Shown: one piece after another, positions 1 to 8,872 of the stretch
Layout of the letters: each line of letters starts with the position of its first letter
How positions within the stretch are numbered: the stretch's first letter is position 1
Source of the DNA: an uncultured Alphaproteobacteria bacterium
GTDB lineage: Bacteria; Pseudomonadota; Alphaproteobacteria; HIMB59; GCA-002718135
Assembly (NCBI GenBank): GCA_902512325.1
Contig: CABXIT010000005.1
Span: 1-53,966, forward strand
DNA length: 53,966 nucleotides
Reading direction: 5' to 3'
The notes under the pieces: generated by a model
Seen by the model: the letters and a program-made list of their open reading frames with translations, nothing else
Database searches by the model: none
Told to the model about the DNA's origin: nothing
Position numbers and translations under genes: made by a program

Positions 1-627
1 CGATATTACAAAAGCTAACATAAAACCTGATATAATACCTGGTGTTAATAAAGGTAATGTTATTGTTCTAAATGTTGATGGTTTATCTGAATATAAATCT
101 CTTGCTGCTAATTCTAAGTTTGGATCCATAGCTTCAAGTGCCGCTTTGATAGGCATGTATGCAAAAGGAATACAAAAAACTGTGTGTGCGATGATAACAT
201 TTATGAGACCAAGATTAATTCCTAAAGATGCAAAAAAAATTAAAGTTGCAACTGCTGTAACAATTTCAGGAACCATTAATGGTAATGTAATTAAACCATT
301 ACTCAATTCTCTAGATCTAAACTCTCCTCCTCTAACAATTGCTAAAGCAGAAAATGTTGCAATAATTGTTGCTAGTGGCGCTGCAGAAAACGCAATTATT
401 AAAGAGTTAATTGTAGCTGATTGAATATCATCATTAGAAAATAATTTTGTATACCAACGAAAAGAAAAACCAGTCCATATCATAGCAAACTTACTTGAGT
501 TGAAACTATAACAAACAAGAACAAAGATTGGGATATAGAGAAATCCAAAAAAAATTGCAGTCCAACCACCAAATCCTGGAAAATTCCAAACATGACGGAA
601 TTTAGTTTTTTTATCTTTGTGCTTCAT
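1..627 (-). CDS. potC: PotC-like ABC transporter permease, cut by the left window edge
   Basis: Inner-membrane permease of a spermidine/putrescine-type ABC importer. It starts at an ATG at 627 and stays open to base 1, so about 209 residues are visible. The N-terminus is basic (MKHKDKKTKF) and is followed by a hydrophobic segment. The EAA-type loop that contacts the ATPase is readable near the end of the visible part (AARDLYSD ... TLPLLTPG). It overlaps the end of potB by 17 bases, the usual potA-potB-potC order and a sign of translational coupling. The C-terminus lies outside the window, and a binding-protein gene may follow there. The family is clear; the substrate is inferred from homology of the whole transporter. 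Confidence 0.88.
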   Translation of the reverse strand, partial: MKHKDKKTKFRHVWNFPGFGGWTAIFFGFLYIPIFVLVCYSFNSSKFAMIWTGFSFRWYTKLFSNDDIQSATINSLIIAFSAAPLATIIATFSALAIVRGGEFRSRELSNGLITLPLMVPEIVTAVATLIFFASLGINLGLINVIIAHTVFCIPFAYMPIKAALEAMDPNLELAARDLYSDKPSTFRTITLPLLTPGIISGFMLAFVIS

Positions 628-1519
628 ACTCTCTATGTCTTCTATTTAATTTGGCATTAAAAATTAAAATTATTATTACTAAAGCTAATAAAAACATTGC
701 CATTGCAGCGCCAAATGGCCAATTACGTGCATAAGAAAATTGAAACTGAATTAGTGAACCTAATAATAGTTTCTTTCCTCCTCCCAATAAATCAGGAGCA
801 ATAAATGCTCCAAGACAAGGCACAAAAACTAAGATACTTCCTCCAATTATCCCAGGCATTGAAAGTGGAAAAATAATTTTTCTTATTAATTCAATTCTAG
901 AAGAATATAAATCAGTTGCTGCTTCAAGCAATCTTACATCCATTTTTTCCAATGAAGCATAAATTGGAAGTACCATTAGTGGTAAATAAGAATACACTAA
1001 ACCAATTAGAATAGCGGTGTTAGTATACATTAAATTCAATGAGCTTTCTTTATCAAGTAATCCAAAAAAATTGAAAGATGACTCAATCACTCCACCTTTA
1101 CCTAAAATAATAATCCATGCAAATGTTCTAATTAATAAATTAGTCCAGAAAGGAATTGTAACTAAGAAAATTAAAATATTCTTAACCCTATTAGATTGTC
1201 TAGAGATATAATAAGCAGCAGGAAAACCAATTAATAAAGATAAAAAAGTCGCTGCTAACGCTAAAACAAATGAACGCGCAATAATTATCATATAAGCAGG
1301 GTTAAATTGAATTTCATCAAAAAGATTTGTATCAAATAATATCTGTCGATATCCACTTAGACTAAATTTAAAATGAACTCCTCCATAAACATTTGATTCC
1401 ATTAGGGATACTGCTGCCATTACCAACAGAGGCCCAATCATAAAAATTCCAATCACAATCCATAAAGGGAGTAGAGATAAAATTCTATTTTGAGTTTTAT
1501 TTTCTCCTTGAATATTCAT
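611..1519 (-). CDS. potB: PotB-like ABC transporter permease
   Basis: A 302-residue inner-membrane permease, partner of PotC in a polyamine-type ABC importer. Six hydrophobic segments can be picked out, starting at about residue 15 (LWIVIGIFMIGPLLVMAAVS) and ending near residue 285. The EAA loop is at about residues 199-225 (EAATDLYSS ... IFPLSMPG). The start codon overlaps the potA stop by one base (TAATG), so the two are probably translationally coupled. Length and motif placement fit the PotB/PotH family. Homologues also carry opine- or other amine-type substrates, so substrate specificity is not settled by sequence alone. Confidence 0.9.
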   Translation of the reverse strand: MNIQGENKTQNRILSLLPLWIVIGIFMIGPLLVMAAVSLMESNVYGGVHFKFSLSGYRQILFDTNLFDEIQFNPAYMIIIARSFVLALAATFLSLLIGFPAAYYISRQSNRVKNILIFLVTIPFWTNLLIRTFAWIIILGKGGVIESSFNFFGLLDKESSLNLMYTNTAILIGLVYSYLPLMVLPIYASLEKMDVRLLEAATDLYSSRIELIRKIIFPLSMPGIIGGSILVFVPCLGAFIAPDLLGGGKKLLLGSLIQFQFSYARNWPFGAAMAMFLLALVIIILIFNAKLNRRHREYEAQR

Positions 1520-2601
1520 TAATCAATTACTTGAGCACTGTTAGAAGGAAAAACAACTTCAACAAAATCACCATTTTTAAAATTTTTAACATCTTCTATT
1601 GGTAAGTTTACATTAATGGATTTATTATTTGAATTTAGTAAAATAGAAGCAGCATTTCCTAAATAGGTGAAATGAGAGATTGTACAATTGCTTTTTTCTT
1701 TATCAGATTTTTTTATTTTAATTCTTTCTGGACGAATAAAAATAGTAACTGTCTCTCCTTTATTAATATGATTGGGTATAAACATTGATACTTCTTGTCC
1801 TGCATCTAATTTACACAAACCATTCTCGCCATTTCTTTCACATATACCTGTAAGAAGATTTGCTTCTCCAATAAAATTAGCAACAAATTTATTATTTGGA
1901 CTCTCGTAAATTTCTTCAGGTTCACCAATTTGTTGAATTTCTCCTTCATTTATTACTGCAATTCTATCAGACATTGTTAATGCTTCTTCTTGATCATGCG
2001 TAACAAAAACAAAAGTAATACCTGTTTCTCTTTGTAATGTTTTAAGCTCATACCTCATTGCTTGTCTTAATTTTAAATCTAAAGCTGATAAAGGTTCATC
2101 CAATAGTAAAACTTTAGGTGATGGGGCAAGCGCTCTTGCTAAGGCAACTCTTTGTTGTTGACCACCAGATAATTGATTTGGTTTTCGTTTTCCATAATCC
2201 TGCATTTGTACCAATTCTAAAACTTCAAATGTTCTTTTATCAACAAAGTTCTTATCTTTATTTAGTCGACGAAGGCCAAAAGCTACATTTTCAAAAACAT
2301 CTAAATGGGGAAATAATGCATATTGCTGAAAGACAGTATTCACAGATCTTTTGTTAGGAGGTAAATTTACAATTTCTTCATCAAATAAATTAATTGATCC
2401 TTCAGTTATATCTTCAAAGCCGGCTATTAGACGTAAAAGAGTGGTTTTACCACATCCTGATGGTCCAAGAAGAGTGAAAAACTCATTATCAAAAATTGTT
2501 AAATTTGCATTTTTTAGAGCACGAGTTTCTGCATTAGCTGTTTTGTAAATCTTAGTTACATTTTTTACATTAATAGCATTAACTTTATTATTATTTTCCA
2601 T
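1519..2601 (-). CDS. potA: PotA-like ABC transporter ATP-binding protein
   Basis: A 360-residue ATPase that energises the PotB/PotC permease pair. The Walker A motif is GPSGCGKTT at about residue 47, the signature LSGGQQQRVALARAL is near residue 144, and Walker B with the D-loop is LLLDEPLSALD near 166. The switch histidine follows in VTHDQEEA. A C-terminal TOBE-like regulatory region fills about residues 245-355. It lies 91 bases after the amine-dehydrogenase gene on the same strand, which ties the transporter to the catabolic genes. No substrate-binding-protein gene sits next to it within the window. Confidence 0.93.
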   Translation of the reverse strand: MENNNKVNAINVKNVTKIYKTANAETRALKNANLTIFDNEFFTLLGPSGCGKTTLLRLIAGFEDITEGSINLFDEEIVNLPPNKRSVNTVFQQYALFPHLDVFENVAFGLRRLNKDKNFVDKRTFEVLELVQMQDYGKRKPNQLSGGQQQRVALARALAPSPKVLLLDEPLSALDLKLRQAMRYELKTLQRETGITFVFVTHDQEEALTMSDRIAVINEGEIQQIGEPEEIYESPNNKFVANFIGEANLLTGICERNGENGLCKLDAGQEVSMFIPNHINKGETVTIFIRPERIKIKKSDKEKSNCTISHFTYLGNAASILLNSNNKSINVNLPIEDVKNFKNGDFVEVVFPSNSAQVID

Positions 2602-2692
2602 GAATTCTAATTATAAATTTATTGAATAATAAAACATAAACACAAAGAATTAATTTTTTAAACAAAAAAATTATTAATAAGGAAAAATTTTG

Positions 2693-4774
2693 TTAATTAG
2701 AAGATAAATTAGTTATTTCTCTCCTAAAAGGAAGAGCATCACCAATATTCTTTGTATCTAGTTGACGTGCATATCTATGACCTGCATATGTTGCCCATGC
2801 TATTGGGCCAGGGGCATTAGCATCACCAATTAATTTTACTGTTTGTAATCCAAAATCTTGCCATTCATTTTTTTTTTCTTTTAACTCTTCATATAATTGA
2901 TCATTAGGTTTTCTTGAGGCTACTATTACAACTGATTCAGCTTCCAACCTTTCTTCCTTTTGAGAATAAATACAGTTTGTTGTAACACCAGAGGAATCAA
3001 TTCTGATCACGCCTTTGTTGAGTTCAAGTGTAGCACCCATCTCAATTAATCTTTTTTGTATTTCTCCCTGTTCTAATGTATTTTTAGACCACTCAGAAAC
3101 AAAGGCGCATGGTGTCACAAGAGTAACCTCACACCCCTGTTGAATTAATAATTCTGCAATAACTCCTCCCATATAATAATGATCATCATCATAAAGAATT
3201 ACCTTGCCATTAGGTAATTTACCTTCCATGATATCATCAGGTGTAAAAATTTTAATGTTTGAGTTGTTAGGTATTGGGATAACATGTTGTCTAGACACTC
3301 CATCAGCTCTCCATGTAGATCCTGTTGCTATACAAACATTTTCAAAACCAAATTCTAATATCTGGTTAGCATCCAATTCAGATTGTAAATAAGTTTCAAC
3401 ATTAGATTTTTGTGATAATTGATATTCTCTATAATCTGCAACTCTACCCCATGCTGACAGGCCAGGTAGCTTTCTCTCTTTTGTTACTCTTCCACCAATT
3501 ACATCTAAACTTTCTGTAAGTGTAACTTCATAACCTCTGTTAGAACAGGCAAGTGCTGCCTCTAATCCTGCAGGACCTGATCCGACAATTAAAACTTTTG
3601 ATGATGGACCTTTTGGTTCAATTTTTTCAGGATGCCAACCTTTTCGCCACTCTTCCATGAAGGTAGGGTTTTGAGTACAACGACTTATAGACATTGTCAT
3701 ATCACCTGTTATGCATATATTACAACCAATACACTCACGAATATCTTGAATCCTTCCCTCTTCAATTTTTTTTGGAAGAAAAGGATCAGCTATTGATGGA
3801 CGTGCACATCCGATCAAATCTAATGTTCCTGAATTTATTTGTTTAACCATTACATCTGGACTTGTAAAACGGCCAACACCAACAATTGGTTTTGATGTTA
3901 GTTTTCTTATTCCTGTTACAAGATCAAATTGTGCAGCCTCCTCTTTAAATCTCGATGGGCCAGAACAATCTTCCCAAGCACCATGAGCTAAATCCCATAA
4001 ATCAGGTAAATCTTGATTCATTTCAATAAAATCTCTTACTTCTGAATTTGCAAAGCCTAGATCACCAATCATTTCATCTAATGATAAGCGAAGGGTAATT
4101 CCCATTGATTCACCAACTTCGTTTCGAACTTCTTCGACAACTTCTTTTACAAATCGTGCTCTATTTTCTAAACTACCGCCATACTCATCTGTTCTTTGAT
4201 TAGTTGCAGTTGATAAAAAGTGTTGAAAAATTCCAAAACCATGAGCGCCATATAAACAAATTAAATTAAAACCTGCAGTTTTCGATCTCTTTGCAGCATT
4301 CACAAACCATCGTCTAAGATTTTTTATATCCTCTTTATCAAGTGATCTTGCGCTAACAGGATCATTAGCAAATGTTCTTATTGGCATGCCTGTAACGGCA
4401 AGCGGTACCTCTTTGGTATATAAATTTGGCCCATTAATACCTGAATAAGCTAATTGAATTCCGGCAAGAGCTCCATATTCTTTCATTCTATTTGCCATTT
4501 TTGCAATCATAGGAATATCTGTATCATCCCATAAACGTAATTCTATAAAAGGTGTAATTTCAGAAGTATGATGTATTTCACATTGCTCTGTAAAAATTAC
4601 TCCCCATCCTCCTTGACTCTTAATACCTCTCATTTCAGCTGCTGCTGATGGATCTCTATATCCGCCTCCATTACAATGAGGGACTTGATAAAATCTGTTT
4701 TTGGATTTTACTGGGCCAATAGTAACCGGTTCAAATAAAACATTGTATCGATCATCTCTACCCACATAATCCAT
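2693..4774 (-). CDS. Trimethylamine/dimethylamine dehydrogenase-like iron-sulfur flavoprotein
   Basis: A 693-residue cytoplasmic enzyme of the TMADH/DMADH family: an Old-Yellow-Enzyme-type FMN barrel (about 1-380), a [4Fe-4S] site, and a C-terminal ADP/FAD-binding part (about 390-690, with VLIVGSGPAGLEAA). Family members oxidatively N-dealkylate methylated amines. Visible are Cys34 (RFYQVPHC), the equivalent of the cysteine that covalently binds FMN in TMADH, and the cluster ligands CIGCNIC plus a Cys 12 residues on. In the amine pocket, the TMADH Tyr60 equivalent is Gln64 and the Trp355 equivalent is not aromatic, while the WD pair of the Trp264 region is kept. This argues against trimethylamine as substrate; a dimethyl, N-methyl or polyamine-type substrate is more likely. 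It is one base from the aldehyde dehydrogenase gene. Confidence 0.85.
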   Translation of the reverse strand: MDYVGRDDRYNVLFEPVTIGPVKSKNRFYQVPHCNGGGYRDPSAAAEMRGIKSQGGWGVIFTEQCEIHHTSEITPFIELRLWDDTDIPMIAKMANRMKEYGALAGIQLAYSGINGPNLYTKEVPLAVTGMPIRTFANDPVSARSLDKEDIKNLRRWFVNAAKRSKTAGFNLICLYGAHGFGIFQHFLSTATNQRTDEYGGSLENRARFVKEVVEEVRNEVGESMGITLRLSLDEMIGDLGFANSEVRDFIEMNQDLPDLWDLAHGAWEDCSGPSRFKEEAAQFDLVTGIRKLTSKPIVGVGRFTSPDVMVKQINSGTLDLIGCARPSIADPFLPKKIEEGRIQDIRECIGCNICITGDMTMSISRCTQNPTFMEEWRKGWHPEKIEPKGPSSKVLIVGSGPAGLEAALACSNRGYEVTLTESLDVIGGRVTKERKLPGLSAWGRVADYREYQLSQKSNVETYLQSELDANQILEFGFENVCIATGSTWRADGVSRQHVIPIPNNSNIKIFTPDDIMEGKLPNGKVILYDDDHYYMGGVIAELLIQQGCEVTLVTPCAFVSEWSKNTLEQGEIQKRLIEMGATLELNKGVIRIDSSGVTTNCIYSQKEERLEAESVVIVASRKPNDQLYEELKEKKNEWQDFGLQTVKLIGDANAPGPIAWATYAGHRYARQLDTKNIGDALPFRREITNLSSN

Positions 4775-4775
4775 T

Positions 4776-6272
4776 CTATGTTTTATACTTAATCCATTTA
4801 GTCTTGAGAGAAGTATACTTATTAAAAGAATGCAAAGATAAATCTTTACCGTACCCTGATTGTTTTACACCACCAAATGGTGTTACTGTATTAAGAGCAT
4901 CAACAGTATTTATTGAAACAGTTCCTGCGTGAAGATTATCAGATACCCTTAGTGCCCTAGATAAATCATCAGTCCAAACAGAAGCGGCTAGTCCATACTC
5001 ACTCTCATTAGCAATTTTCAAAGCTTGTTCTTCTGTTTCAAAAGGAATTACAGAAAGTACGGGTCCAAAAATTTCTTCTTTTGCTATTGTATCAGCAGGA
5101 TTAACATTGTTAAAAATTGTTGGTTGAATAAAACATCCTTTACTATCAATGAAGACTCTGTTTCCTCCTGTTACCAAATCAGCTCTTTCTTTTCCTTCTT
5201 CTATATAAGATACAATTCTATTTGTTTGTTCTTCATTAACGATGGCTCCCATTTTTGATTGAGGATCCAAAGGATTACCAGGCTGTGTCTCTTTCGCTTT
5301 TTCAATTAATCGTATAACAAATTCTTTTTGAATACTCTTCTCAACTAATAGACGAGAGTTTGCAGAACAAACCTCTCCTTGATTAAAAAAAATTCCAAAA
5401 GCTGACATATTGACTGCTGACTCTAAATCATTACAATCTGCAAAAATTAGGTTCGGACTTTTACCACCTGTTTCTAACCAAACTTGTTTCATATTTGACT
5501 GACCTGCATATTGTTGAAATAATTTTCCAACTGGTGTCGATCCTGTAAAGGCTATACAATCTACGTCAGGATGTAAGCCAAGAGCTTTACCCGCAACTTC
5601 ACCAAAGCCTGGGACAACATTAAAAACTCCTTCAGGAATTCCTGCCTCGATTGCTAATTCTGCTAAACGCAATGAAGATAGTGGTGATTGTTCTGCAGGT
5701 TTCAAAACAAGAGAATTACCAGCAGCAAGTGCGGCAGATGCTTTCCATGTTGCCATATCAAGGGGAAAATTCCAAGGAACTACTGCACCAATAACGCCAA
5801 GTGGTTCTCTTGTTACCATTGCTAAATCTCCAGGTCCTGTTGGTGCAATTTCATCATACATTTTGTCGATTGCTTCAGCATGCCATTGAAAAAACATAGC
5901 AGAACCAGGAGCATCAATGGTTACGGCATCCAGAACTAATTTGCCCATATCCAAACTATCAAGAAGAGCAAGCTCTTCAAGATTTAATCGTATTAATTCT
6001 GCAAGCTTTAATAAAATAGCTTTTCTTTCAGCAGGTGGCATTTTTGACCAATAACCTTTTTCATATGATGTTCTTGCAGCTTTGACTGCTGCATCAATAT
6101 CTTTTTCATTACATTCAGCTACTGAGGTAATAATTTCTTCAGTCGCAGGATTGATTGAGTCAAAAGTTTTTTTTGAAATAGAATCTACAAATTTTCCATT
6201 AATAAATGCTTTGTTTCGAAAAGTTATTTTATTAGATAATTTTTTCCATTCATCAAAAGTTAGTTCACTCAT
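4776..6272 (-). CDS. PuuC-like NAD(P)-dependent aldehyde dehydrogenase
   Basis: A 498-residue enzyme of the ALDH superfamily, oxidising an aldehyde to its acid. By my reading it most resembles PuuC (gamma-glutamyl-gamma-aminobutyraldehyde dehydrogenase of polyamine catabolism) and betaine-aldehyde-type enzymes. Visible are VVPWNFP with the oxyanion Asn, the coenzyme loop FTGSTPVG, the general base in LETGGKSPN and the catalytic Cys in NQGEVCSANSR. Full length, no insertions. It lies 11 bases after the DUF1028 gene and one base before the amine-dehydrogenase gene, so it probably takes the aldehyde released by that flavoprotein. The exact substrate is inferred from context. Confidence 0.9.
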   Translation of the reverse strand: MSELTFDEWKKLSNKITFRNKAFINGKFVDSISKKTFDSINPATEEIITSVAECNEKDIDAAVKAARTSYEKGYWSKMPPAERKAILLKLAELIRLNLEELALLDSLDMGKLVLDAVTIDAPGSAMFFQWHAEAIDKMYDEIAPTGPGDLAMVTREPLGVIGAVVPWNFPLDMATWKASAALAAGNSLVLKPAEQSPLSSLRLAELAIEAGIPEGVFNVVPGFGEVAGKALGLHPDVDCIAFTGSTPVGKLFQQYAGQSNMKQVWLETGGKSPNLIFADCNDLESAVNMSAFGIFFNQGEVCSANSRLLVEKSIQKEFVIRLIEKAKETQPGNPLDPQSKMGAIVNEEQTNRIVSYIEEGKERADLVTGGNRVFIDSKGCFIQPTIFNNVNPADTIAKEEIFGPVLSVIPFETEEQALKIANESEYGLAASVWTDDLSRALRVSDNLHAGTVSINTVDALNTVTPFGGVKQSGYGKDLSLHSFNKYTSLKTKWIKYKT

Positions 6273-6283
6273 AATATTTTTTC

Positions 6284-6958
6284 CTATTTATCTCCAGGTA
6301 CACCATATGATGGTGATTTCGTTGGATCAAGTGCCCTTTGAAGATAATCATTTACTTGAGGTTTGTATATTTTCCATAAACTAGATAATTCTTTAATAGG
6401 ACAATCATCAGACCAATCGCATCGTAAATCAACAATTGGCCATGATACTTTGTCACTAATTTTCATTCCCGAAGAATGAATTGGTCCAGCCTCTCCACCA
6501 GCATCCAAGCCACCTTGTAAAGCAGCAATTAGTCTGTCACCTAGATGACCTTGAGTTTTTTCAAATTTTTCTACAACTGCTTTTGTTACTTCTTTATTTG
6601 CAAGCAAATTACCTGCAGATAAAACATTAATTCCAAATGCATCTGAAAATACCCCTAGTGAATTGCTTCCAGAGTGGATTGCTAATTGTCCTTTTCCATC
6701 AATTATAAGTATTTGTCTAAATTCTAAATTGTTTTTTTCTTTTTTTATTTTAGTTATTACTTCTTTTGCTGATAAACCATCTTCTAATAAATCTAGCGCA
6801 TAACTTCCTAGCGATGGATCAGTAATATTTTGACTAGAAACTGCCCCAACTCTAGATCTAGTATAAGAGCATCTAGCGGCAACAGCTGGAGATGAAGAAG
6901 TCACAGCCGTTCCAAACATACCTGTCTCTTCACATCTTGCTACTATTGAAAATGTCAT
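6284..6958 (-). CDS. DUF1028 family protein (Ntn-hydrolase-like)
   Basis: A 224-residue protein of the DUF1028 family, placed in the N-terminal-nucleophile hydrolase superfamily. The N-terminus MTFSIVARCEETG leads into a Thr/Ser-rich stretch (FGTAVTSSSPAVAARC) typical of the family, with a GGLDAGGEAGPIHSSG segment further on. The reaction is not known to me; an amide-bond hydrolase role is a superfamily-level guess. The start overlaps the ridA stop by four bases (ATGA), so the two are coupled. DUF1028 genes are often found beside RidA genes in amine and amino-acid catabolic clusters, as here. Some databases mislabel the family as pilin FimA. Confidence 0.85.
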   Translation of the reverse strand: MTFSIVARCEETGMFGTAVTSSSPAVAARCSYTRSRVGAVSSQNITDPSLGSYALDLLEDGLSAKEVITKIKKEKNNLEFRQILIIDGKGQLAIHSGSNSLGVFSDAFGINVLSAGNLLANKEVTKAVVEKFEKTQGHLGDRLIAALQGGLDAGGEAGPIHSSGMKISDKVSWPIVDLRCDWSDDCPIKELSSLWKIYKPQVNDYLQRALDPTKSPSYGVPGDK

Positions 6959-7371
6959 TTTGGAATAACTGCAGTTGCATCAATTTCTACTAACCATTCA
7001 GGACGAGCAAGAGCATTTACTACTAAACCTGTAGAAACTGGATGAATGTTTTTTGTATACTTACCTATAGTTCTATATACCGACTCCCTGTTTTTGATAT
7101 CAGTAATATAAACGACAAGTTTTACTAAATGCTTCATTTCACCACCAGCTTCTTCAATTAACTGAGAAATATTTTGCATTACTTTATGGGTTTGGTCTTC
7201 TGGATCCATACTTTGAATATTTACTCCGTCATCTAGGTTTTGTGGACATTGACCACGCATCCAAATAATTTTACCACCATCTGTTACTATGGCTTGACAT
7301 AAATCATTATCAAGATCCTGCTCTGGATAAGTATCTTTAGTATTAAATTTTCTAATTCTTAAATGATCCAT
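6955..7371 (-). CDS. RidA/YjgF/UK114 family imine deaminase-like protein
   Basis: A 138-residue member of the RidA family, which hydrolyses reactive enamine/imine intermediates to ketones or aldehydes plus ammonia. The visible family pattern is the mid-protein GGxxxHLVKLVVYITD-type segment and the C-terminal ALARPEWLVEIDATAVIPK, whose Arg is the usual carboxylate-binding residue of the family. In this operon it would suit imines produced by the flavin amine dehydrogenase, which would then pass as aldehyde to the PuuC-like enzyme (inference). It is 21 bases downstream of the flavin monooxygenase gene and overlaps DUF1028. Confidence 0.88.
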   Translation of the reverse strand: MDHLRIRKFNTKDTYPEQDLDNDLCQAIVTDGGKIIWMRGQCPQNLDDGVNIQSMDPEDQTHKVMQNISQLIEEAGGEMKHLVKLVVYITDIKNRESVYRTIGKYTKNIHPVSTGLVVNALARPEWLVEIDATAVIPK

Positions 7372-7392
7372 TATTTATCTTACACTACTTTT

Positions 7393-8613
7393 TTAATTTT
7401 TAGCAATATGTTCCGCTAAATATTTTGCATCTTTCCATACACCCCAAATAAAAGATGACCCCCTCATTGATAGCCAAGGTAATCCAAGAAAATATAATCC
7501 TTTTTCCTCACTTACACCATTCTTGTGTATTGGTTTTCCAGCCTCATCAAATATATCAAGTTTTATCCAATCAAAGTTATTATTATATCCAGTTGCCCAG
7601 ATTACATTTTTTATATTTGATACATTGAGATCAAGTTCTAATATTGGATTAATTATACAGTCATGATCTTTTTCAAATTTTCTAGCCTCTGGCTCTTCAG
7701 GAAAATCCAAATTATTATTTTTAATATATTCATCAGCCTCATCTAGTAAGCTCAAATAATTTTTGTCTCCATTTAAAATATTTTCTTTTAAATCATTTTG
7801 AAAAAAAATTTTCTCATTTTTACATTCTTTAGTCATTCCTAAAAGGGTTATACCCATGTTAGCAAATTTTCTAAAATCAATTGTTTTACCTCCATCATAA
7901 CCGCTTACTGCAATAGTAACATGTTGTGTTCCAGGGCTTGGTGTTTTTACTTCCCACTTTCCAAGTACACCTAACCACCAAACATTGTCACGACCTCTAT
8001 ATCTTCTTGGCGGTCTATCATGTGGGCCTATTGAAAAAAAAACTCTCCTATTTGATCGTCTTAATTCTTCAGCTATTTGAGAGCCTGATGAACCAGAGCC
8101 AATTACCAGTATGGCCCCATCTGAAAATTGTTCTGGATTTTTATAAGTTTGAGAATGCATTTGATTAACTAGATAGTCATCAGGTATGATTTTGGGTATT
8201 AAGGGGTCCTGAAAAGATCCCGTAGCAACAATAATATTATCAGTCTCATACAAACCTTCAGATGTTGTTACTAAATATTTATGACTGGAGGATTGTTTCT
8301 CAACTTTTTTAACATTAACATTAAGATGAATAGGGGCTTTAATTTTTTTTGCAAATTCTTCAAAATATTCCACTACACGTTTTTTTGAAACAAATGAGTT
8401 TGGATCTGCATCAGAAAACTCTAATGTGGGAAATCGGTCATGCCATGCAGGTCCGTTTGCAACAAGTGAATCCCATCGTCTACTTCTCCAACTCTCAACA
8501 ATCCTATCTCTTTCAAAGATAATATGTTCAATATTATTATTATTTAAGTGTTCACTTGCCGCCAATCCAGCCTGACCTCCACCAATAATAATAGTGTTTA
8601 TGAATTTGATCAT
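7393..8613 (-). CDS. FAD-dependent monooxygenase, CzcO/YUCCA-like
   Basis: A 406-residue two-dinucleotide-binding flavoprotein. The FAD site is IIIGGGQAGLAASEH at about residues 8-22, the second (NADPH) site is VIGSGSSGSQIAEE near residue 170, and the family ATGY signature is near residue 365 (IWATGYNNNF). This fits class B flavin monooxygenases of the CzcO type, related to plant YUCCA enzymes and trimethylamine monooxygenases; the substrate cannot be read from sequence. It is the first gene of the minus-strand operon running down to potC. The databases' label 'involved in K+ transport' for relatives is unreliable. Confidence 0.8.
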   Translation of the reverse strand: MIKFINTIIIGGGQAGLAASEHLNNNNIEHIIFERDRIVESWRSRRWDSLVANGPAWHDRFPTLEFSDADPNSFVSKKRVVEYFEEFAKKIKAPIHLNVNVKKVEKQSSSHKYLVTTSEGLYETDNIIVATGSFQDPLIPKIIPDDYLVNQMHSQTYKNPEQFSDGAILVIGSGSSGSQIAEELRRSNRRVFFSIGPHDRPPRRYRGRDNVWWLGVLGKWEVKTPSPGTQHVTIAVSGYDGGKTIDFRKFANMGITLLGMTKECKNEKIFFQNDLKENILNGDKNYLSLLDEADEYIKNNNLDFPEEPEARKFEKDHDCIINPILELDLNVSNIKNVIWATGYNNNFDWIKLDIFDEAGKPIHKNGVSEEKGLYFLGLPWLSMRGSSFIWGVWKDAKYLAEHIAKN

Positions 8614-8745
8614 ATATTTATTAAATTTTAGAATTTATCCTAAATTAATATTTGAAAAAAACACTGGTTTTCTTATGTTATTTAGAAAATAATAACTTTT
8701 ATCTTAAATAGAATTATTATGTAATAAATTATCATAGGAGGATTT

Positions 8746-8817
8746 ATGAATAATAAACGGACTTGGGTGATTGCGGCAGTAGTCTTAATTGTAATTCTTT
8801 ATTTTGTTTTTTCTTAA
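8746..8817 (+). CDS. 23-residue single-span membrane peptide
   Basis: A short ORF, MNNKRTWVIAAVVLIVILYF plus VFS, consisting of a basic five-residue head and one transmembrane helix. An excellent ribosome-binding site (AGGAGG, five bases before the ATG) and a strong hairpin just after the stop make it a credible gene. It is divergent from the flavin monooxygenase operon and convergent with speD. I do not recognise a family. Such peptides can modulate membrane complexes, but no function is claimed here. Confidence 0.6.
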   Translation: MNNKRTWVIAAVVLIVILYFVFS

Positions 8818-8825
8818 CACTATTT

Positions 8826-8860
8826 TTTAGACCTCTCTTAATTTATAAGAGAGGTCTAAA
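8826..8860. terminator. Terminator-like hairpin between the 23-aa peptide and speD
   Basis: Perfect 15-base inverted repeat, TTTAGACCTCTCTTA at 8826-8840 and its complement at 8846-8860, with a five-base loop (ATTTA). It lies between two convergent genes and could stop transcription from both sides. The flanking T tracts are weak, so the U-run of a classical intrinsic terminator is poor. Confidence 0.7.
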
Positions 8861-8872
8861 TATCTTTAACAA

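Noticed and set aside
146..424. A plus-strand 92-codon reading frame.
   Set aside because: It is the antisense shadow of potC, whose minus-strand translation shows clear permease motifs.
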